Source: GCA-1730015 sp964583825 (GTDB taxonomy: Bacteria; Pseudomonadota; Gammaproteobacteria; Granulosicoccales; Granulosicoccaceae). Taken from it: a DNA stretch of 27,396 bases. The notes below the pieces were generated by a model. That model made no database searches. It had not been told where the DNA came from and saw only the letters and a program-made list of their open reading frames with translations. The DNA lies in assembly GCA_964583825.1 (NCBI GenBank), contig CAZOXM010000068.1, forward strand, positions 1-27,396, written 5' to 3'. Shown here one piece after another: positions 23,073-27,396 of the stretch. A program made the translations under genes and the position numbers. How positions within the stretch are numbered: position 1 is the first letter of the stretch; every line of letters begins with the position of its first letter.

Positions 23073-25444
23073 CGGGTCCGCTGCACCGGTTTGATCAGCC
23101 GAATTCGTATATCGGTCGTTCCGTTGAGCGCGCGGATGCGAGTCGGCTGGTTGAGGGTGAGGGCGCCTACGTTGATGATCTGAACCTGCCGCGTATGGTC
23201 CATGCGGCTTTTGTGCGGTCACAGCGTGCCCATGCAAAGATCAATAATATCAGCCTTGAGCAGGCGAAAGCGCTGCCCGGTGTGGTTGCCGTGTTTAGCG
23301 GCGGTGATATAAACGCGCAGGTACAACCCTACGTCGGTGTACTTACCCATCTGCAGGGGCTGCGGTCTCCGCCTCAGTTGCCAATGGCCGATGAAGTAAC
23401 ATGCTGGCAGGGCGAGCCGGTGGTAATGGTGGTGGCGCAATCCCGTGCCATTGCCGAGGATGCCTGTGAACTGGTGCGCATTGATTATGAACCACTGCAG
23501 TCTGTGGTGTCGGCCGAGCAGGCGATTGAAAGTAACGCAACGGTGATTCACCCGTCACTGGACAGCAATGTCGCCTGGCTGCGAGAGATCGAAAGCGGCG
23601 ATATCGATGCGGCATTGAGCGGCGATGATGTCACTACTGTTGAGCGGACTTTTCTCTTTGGTCGCCATACCGGTGTGACCGTTGAACCGCGATCGACTGT
23701 CGTAGAATACAGCCGGTCGGATAACACGCTGGTGTTTCATTATTCCGGTCAGGCCCCTCATATGATGCAGGCGATTCTGGCGAAGCATCTGGATATGCCG
23801 GAGGAAAATATCCGGGTCGTCGCACGCGATGTCGGTGGATCATTCGGTATAAAGATCCACACCTATGGCGATGAATTTGCCACCGCAGTCGCAGCAAAAC
23901 TTCTGCGCCGGCCGGTCAAGTTTGTTGCTGATCGTCTGGAGAGCTTTATCTCTGACATTCACGCCAGAGATCACCGGATACGCGGGCGAGTCGGGCTGGA
24001 CCGTGAAGGACGAATCGTCGGGCTCGAAATTGATGATCTTACCGGGATAGGTCCATACAGCATGTATCCACGCACCTCGGCGATCGAATGTAATCAGATT
24101 TTGAATCTCACTGGAGCACCGTATGTCATAGAAAACTATCGCGCGAAAGGCACGGTGGTTTTCCAGAACAAAAACATGATGTGTCAGTACCGTGCCGTCG
24201 GCCACCCGGTGGCGATGGCCGTTTGTGACAGCTTGCTGGAGGAGGCAGCTGCCCAAATTGACATGGATGTGGTCGAGGTGAGACGACGCAATCTGATTGC
24301 AGATACCGCGTATCCGGTAACATCAGCTACCGGAATGAAGTTTGCCGACCTGTCGCATCAAAAGTCGCTGGAGCGGCTCGTCGAACTAATGAACTACGAT
24401 CAGCTGCGCACTGAGCAGGCAGCATTGCGTGAACGCGGTGTGTATCGTGGTATCGGTCTGGTGTCGATGGTTGAAGTCACCAATCCGAGCCCGATGTTCT
24501 ACGGCGTTGGTGGAGCGCCCATCTCGGCACAGGATGGTGCAACCGTGCGACTGGACGCAGCGGGTGCTTTGCATGTTGCCTGCTCTATTACTGAATCGGG
24601 GCAGGGCACGCATACCATCCTCGCTCAAATCGCGGCCGAGGTGTTCGGGGTCGACATCGCACGGGTGAAGGTAACCACGGGAGATACGTCACAAGTGCCC
24701 TATGGCGGTGGCACCTGGGCATCACGCGGTGCGGGTATTGGTGGTGAATCCGTGCTCCTTGCTGCCAGTGCGCTGAAAACACAGGTGCTGGAAGTTGCCG
24801 CCAGTATTCTGCAAACAACGCCTGACACGCTCCGCATTGAACGGGGAACCATCGTTAACGACGCAGGGGAAGAGAAGATCACACTCGATGAGCTCGGTCG
24901 TATTGTCTATTACCGCGGCAATGAACTGCCGGCTGACGTCAATCCCGAACTGATCGCAACCCGGCACTATCGTGTGACTGACTATCCTTTTGTCTTTACC
25001 AACGGGGCAATGGCGGCTTCAGTGGAAGTCGACATCGAAACCGGTATGGTCAGCGTGCTGGATTTCTGGGTGGTGGAGGACTGTGGTCGTGTCATTAACC
25101 CGCGACTGGTCGATGAGCAGATTCGCGGTGGTGTGGTACAGGGGATTGGCGGGGCTTTGTATGAAGAATGTCTCTACGACGATACCGGTCAGTACCTCAA
25201 CGCCACCATGGCGGACTATCTGGTACCCATGGCTGCGGAAATGCCGGACATCCATATAGCCCATATAGAGACACCCACCTGTACGTCGACGCTCGGTGCA
25301 AAAGGTGCCGGAGAGGCCGGTACCGGTGGTGCACCTGCGGCCATACTTAATGCTGTGAATGATGCACTTCGGCCGCTGAACGCATCGATCTTTCAAATGC
25401 CCATGACACCGGAGCGTGTGTTAAGCGCACTGCGGGAGGCCTAA
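23069..25444 (+). CDS. Molybdenum hydroxylase molybdopterin-binding (large) subunit, CoxL-like
   Basis: A 791-residue catalytic subunit of the xanthine dehydrogenase/CO dehydrogenase-like family, holding the molybdopterin cofactor and adding water-derived oxygen to an aromatic or heterocyclic carbon. It has G-G-S-F-G (256-260), a G-Q-G-T-H-T cofactor loop (511-516) and the catalytic glutamate in K-G-A-G-E-A-G (E749). At the loop where true CO dehydrogenases carry A-Y-x-C-S-F-R, it reads M-C-Q-Y-R-A-V-G-H-P (371-380), so it is not a CO dehydrogenase. A GAGGGGG ribosome site precedes the ATG. No cofactor-insertion gene (XdhC/CoxF type) is in the window. The divergent FAD hydroxylase suggests a ring substrate. 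Confidence 0.92.
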   Translation: MTGPLHRFDQPNSYIGRSVERADASRLVEGEGAYVDDLNLPRMVHAAFVRSQRAHAKINNISLEQAKALPGVVAVFSGGDINAQVQPYVGVLTHLQGLRSPPQLPMADEVTCWQGEPVVMVVAQSRAIAEDACELVRIDYEPLQSVVSAEQAIESNATVIHPSLDSNVAWLREIESGDIDAALSGDDVTTVERTFLFGRHTGVTVEPRSTVVEYSRSDNTLVFHYSGQAPHMMQAILAKHLDMPEENIRVVARDVGGSFGIKIHTYGDEFATAVAAKLLRRPVKFVADRLESFISDIHARDHRIRGRVGLDREGRIVGLEIDDLTGIGPYSMYPRTSAIECNQILNLTGAPYVIENYRAKGTVVFQNKNMMCQYRAVGHPVAMAVCDSLLEEAAAQIDMDVVEVRRRNLIADTAYPVTSATGMKFADLSHQKSLERLVELMNYDQLRTEQAALRERGVYRGIGLVSMVEVTNPSPMFYGVGGAPISAQDGATVRLDAAGALHVACSITESGQGTHTILAQIAAEVFGVDIARVKVTTGDTSQVPYGGGTWASRGAGIGGESVLLAASALKTQVLEVAASILQTTPDTLRIERGTIVNDAGEEKITLDELGRIVYYRGNELPADVNPELIATRHYRVTDYPFVFTNGAMAASVEVDIETGMVSVLDFWVVEDCGRVINPRLVDEQIRGGVVQGIGGALYEECLYDDTGQYLNATMADYLVPMAAEMPDIHIAHIETPTCTSTLGAKGAGEAGTGGAPAAILNAVNDALRPLNASIFQMPMTPERVLSALREA

Positions 25445-25514
25445 CCTGTATTGTGCACGAGCTGTGTCATCTAACAGTCAATTTGGATCGGCTAATGGTC
25501 GTGCATGGATCTGC

Positions 25515-25934
25515 CTATATTGCATTGCTCGATACCGGTGGTGAGTAACGAATCGTTCCCGTTAGTCGATTTTCCCACTGGATAGCATAGTGAAATGTAA
25601 CCTGCTCGCCATTGCCGTCGGCAATATCGGTGAGCGCAACACAGTTGCGCATGCCAAGGGGCAGTGACTCGGACGGCAGACCAAGTGACTGACGCAGGTC
25701 TGCCGGCATTCCCTCCAGGTCGTCCAGGCCAAGCGCGTCACTCAAATGGTGTGATGCATCCTGATACTCGATGATTTCAAACTGATACTCGCGCAAATGC
25801 CACTCGATAGACGGAACGATCGCTGACACAACGGATCCGTCGCATTGTGGTGCATCGTAGCTTCTAACCGGTTCATGAAGAAACAGGAATATAGCGGCTC
25901 CGATAACCAGACCCGCGATTGATGATGGTTTCAT
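25515..25934 (-). CDS. Small exported or membrane-anchored protein of unknown function
   Basis: A 139-residue protein I do not recognise. A hydrophobic N-terminus (about residues 6-20) suggests a signal peptide or single anchor, leaving an acidic exported part. Two cysteines (C31 and C97) could form a disulfide. A helical middle section (L-S-D-A-L-G-L-D-D-L-E-G-M-P) precedes a beta-looking end, V-T-F-H-Y-A-I-Q-W-E-N. The ribosome site GGAAG lies just before the ATG at 25934. It follows the LprI-like gene on the same strand by 56 bp and may share its transcript. Confidence 0.6.
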   Translation of the reverse strand: MKPSSIAGLVIGAAIFLFLHEPVRSYDAPQCDGSVVSAIVPSIEWHLREYQFEIIEYQDASHHLSDALGLDDLEGMPADLRQSLGLPSESLPLGMRNCVALTDIADGNGEQVTFHYAIQWENRLTGTIRYSPPVSSNAI

Positions 25935-25990
25935 ATCAACTTCCTTCTTATAAACATTGGTAAGAATTTGCAGCGTGGAAAGCCGTTCAT

Positions 25991-27046
25991 TTACAGGCAG
26001 TGATTTGCCGCTTTATCGAAAAGCTTTTCTATTTGCATCATGCGGACATACTCCGGGGCTGTGGAGTGACCCACAGTACGTATGTGCGCCGCGTATGTGG
26101 GGCACACCGGGTGGTATCCCTGCTCAATTTGCATCGCCAGTCCGTTTGCGTATTTTGCCGTCATGTCGCTGGGTATATGCCTGTCTGCCTGCGCGGTTCG
26201 CTGGTAAAGCCGTTGCTTCAACTGCCGGATTCGCTCAGCAGAATCCCCGTAGTTGTCTGCAGCCTGAAATGTCCGCAGTGCACGCTCGTATTCGTCACCG
26301 CTCTGCGCGAGTGCTTCATAGACCACTGCTGCACGGTAGTAGACTTCATTCATAGTCAGGTTCATCAGGCGAGCAGAGGGGTGTTCCTCGCTATAGGCGA
26401 TTGCCCGCGAAAGGTAATGCGCTGCTGTTTCAAGATCTGTGTCGATGCCGGGGTAGTTGCTATGAATCAATCCCGCCCACACCAAGCCGTTGAAATCGTT
26501 CTCCGCTGCAGCCGCTAGAAAGTGATCGACCGCGTCTTGTGCCAGTTCGGGACGGTTTCTTTTGGAAGCGCGTAGCAATCGCTTGTAACCACTACGAAAA
26601 CGAAAGTCACCATAGTCAGTCGCCGGAAATACCCTGCCTGACGCATGCCACAAGATTCTCTCTTTAAATCGATCCGCAAGACATGCCTCAACATCACAGG
26701 CATCGTCCCGCTGATCTTCCCATTGCTGCTCCAGGCGTCTGAATTCATTTTCTGTGGACTGCGCCTGAGCCTCGCGGTACGCCGGAAAATGGTATTGGTG
26801 ATAAATCTTGTTAAGGCCTCTCAAATACTCCGAGTCACAAACAATCCGCTTGGTATGATCAGCCCCGCTTACGAGAGACTGGCAATCGTATGAATTGGCT
26901 GCTCTGGAACTTGCAGTGCTCAATGCCGTGGTATTGGTTAGCCTTGGTGCCGTTGCCTCTCGCGCATGTACCTTGCCTGCGGAGTCGGTTATCAGTGCTA
27001 CCATCAGCAGTACTAATGTGCTTGTGGATGTCGTTCGCGTATTCAC
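25991..27046 (-). CDS. Exported LprI-like domain protein with helical repeats
   Basis: A 351-residue exported protein. A signal peptide (about 1-29) is followed by a low-complexity Thr/Ala/Ser stretch, then a region like the LprI/DUF1311 family (PF07007; lysozyme-inhibitor type): S-Y-D-C (C55), K-R-I-V-C-D-S-E-Y-L (C70), L-E-Q-Q-W-E-D-Q-R-D-D-A-C (C117) and E-A-C-L-A-D-R-F-K-E-R-I (C122), the four-cysteine pattern of that family. Residues about 140-290 are helical, with Sel1/TPR-like segments (A-A-H-Y-L-S-R-A-I and R-A-L-R-T-F-Q-A-A-D). The start is GTG with AAAGG about 10 nt upstream. Function unknown; periplasmic envelope defence is an inference. Confidence 0.65.
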   Translation of the reverse strand: MNTRTTSTSTLVLLMVALITDSAGKVHAREATAPRLTNTTALSTASSRAANSYDCQSLVSGADHTKRIVCDSEYLRGLNKIYHQYHFPAYREAQAQSTENEFRRLEQQWEDQRDDACDVEACLADRFKERILWHASGRVFPATDYGDFRFRSGYKRLLRASKRNRPELAQDAVDHFLAAAAENDFNGLVWAGLIHSNYPGIDTDLETAAHYLSRAIAYSEEHPSARLMNLTMNEVYYRAAVVYEALAQSGDEYERALRTFQAADNYGDSAERIRQLKQRLYQRTAQADRHIPSDMTAKYANGLAMQIEQGYHPVCPTYAAHIRTVGHSTAPEYVRMMQIEKLFDKAANHCL

Positions 27047-27396
27047 AATGGTGCTGCCTTTTATACGTGTCTGTGGTTGTCGTTATCGCTGTGAAGCAGG
27101 CGGTTAGTTTTATATTCCGCTGAGTCCCTGCGTATTCGACTGCCGGGAGATGTGTTTTCGGAGCCTGAGTTTGATAGTACGTATCGGATCACCGTACGAC
27201 TAATCCATAGGAAAGGCTGACTATTTTGCTAGGAAAAACTCGTATTCAGTGAAAACTGGGATTTGTGAACCCCGAAATTGCTGCGTGCGCAGCTTGTGCG
27301 GGCATGGTCATTCGGGTTTTACCTGGGACGGAGTAAGTCGATTTGTCAGCGCGTTTATCGTAGCCGTGTTCGGATACTGGGGGTGGGATATCGCCT
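27047..27396. other. Unassigned right end of the window (350 bp)
   Basis: This must contain the promoter of the GTG-started LprI-like gene, though no clear boxes are visible. Near the right edge, two overlapping frames stay open to the window end. On the plus strand, from a GTG at 27249, the frame gives 49 codons ending in a hydrophobic stretch (F-V-S-A-F-I-V-A-V-F-G-Y-W-G-W). On the minus strand, the frame from 27395 stops at 27246. Either could be a gene fragment; neither is supported well enough to call. Confidence 0.25.

Noticed and set aside
23069..25444. Aerobic CO dehydrogenase (CoxL) identity for the large subunit
   Set aside because: The active-site A-Y-x-C-S-F-R motif of true CO dehydrogenases is absent; the equivalent loop reads M-C-Q-Y-R-A-V-G.

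Overview
The window looks like a chromosomal segment of a free-living, probably marine, heterotrophic gammaproteobacterium. This is inferred from the YghU-type glutathione transferase, the Yej-type peptide transporter, cytochrome b561 and secreted proteins with the short DGWGWEN..SC modules familiar from marine polysaccharide degraders; there is no rRNA or other phylogenetic marker. I see no rRNA, tRNA, phage, plasmid or CRISPR feature. About 24 protein genes are present and none shows an obvious frameshift.

Layout, left to right. (1) 1-3937: minus-strand singletons for cytochrome b561, a membrane SH3-domain protein with a Tyr/Asp/Arg-rich tail, a YghU-like transferase and an EamA transporter. 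A 146-bp near-palindromic MITE-like element abuts the cytochrome b561 stop codon. (2) 4046-12298: a plus-strand run of aldehyde dehydrogenase, a P1-family self-processing aminopeptidase (8-bp overlap), then yejA-yejB-yejE-yejF, a complete peptide ABC importer. Together these could import and break down a small peptide or amide. (3) 12584-15308: two convergent genes for secreted proteins that share a glycoside hydrolase family 12-like domain, with both catalytic glutamates apparently kept. One is a lipoprotein; the other carries five CBM10-like Cys modules. A bidirectional terminator separates them. (4) 15635-17640: a crotonase-family enzyme and an aromatic/aspartate aminotransferase, convergent. 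(5) 17641-18251: a gene-poor stretch with a 253-bp MITE whose 13-bp ends and CTAG flanks resemble IS1380-family ends; it sits exactly at the stop codon of the next gene. (6) 18248-25444: a divergent catabolic cluster. The minus arm encodes peroxiredoxin, a cyclase-family hydrolase, an OsmC protein and an FAD aromatic hydroxylase; the plus arm encodes the three subunits of a molybdenum hydroxylase. A perfect 7-3-7 inverted repeat lies between the arms. (7) 25515-27396: two minus-strand genes for exported proteins, one with an LprI-like four-Cys domain joined to helical repeats, then unassigned sequence.

The most notable items are the divergent molybdenum-hydroxylase/FAD-hydroxylase/cyclase cluster (a probable uncharacterised heteroaromatic pathway), the paired GH12-like proteins, and two unrelated MITE-like elements that both inserted at TAG stop codons of minus-strand genes without changing the proteins. 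Functions come from motif recognition by eye; no database search was possible.
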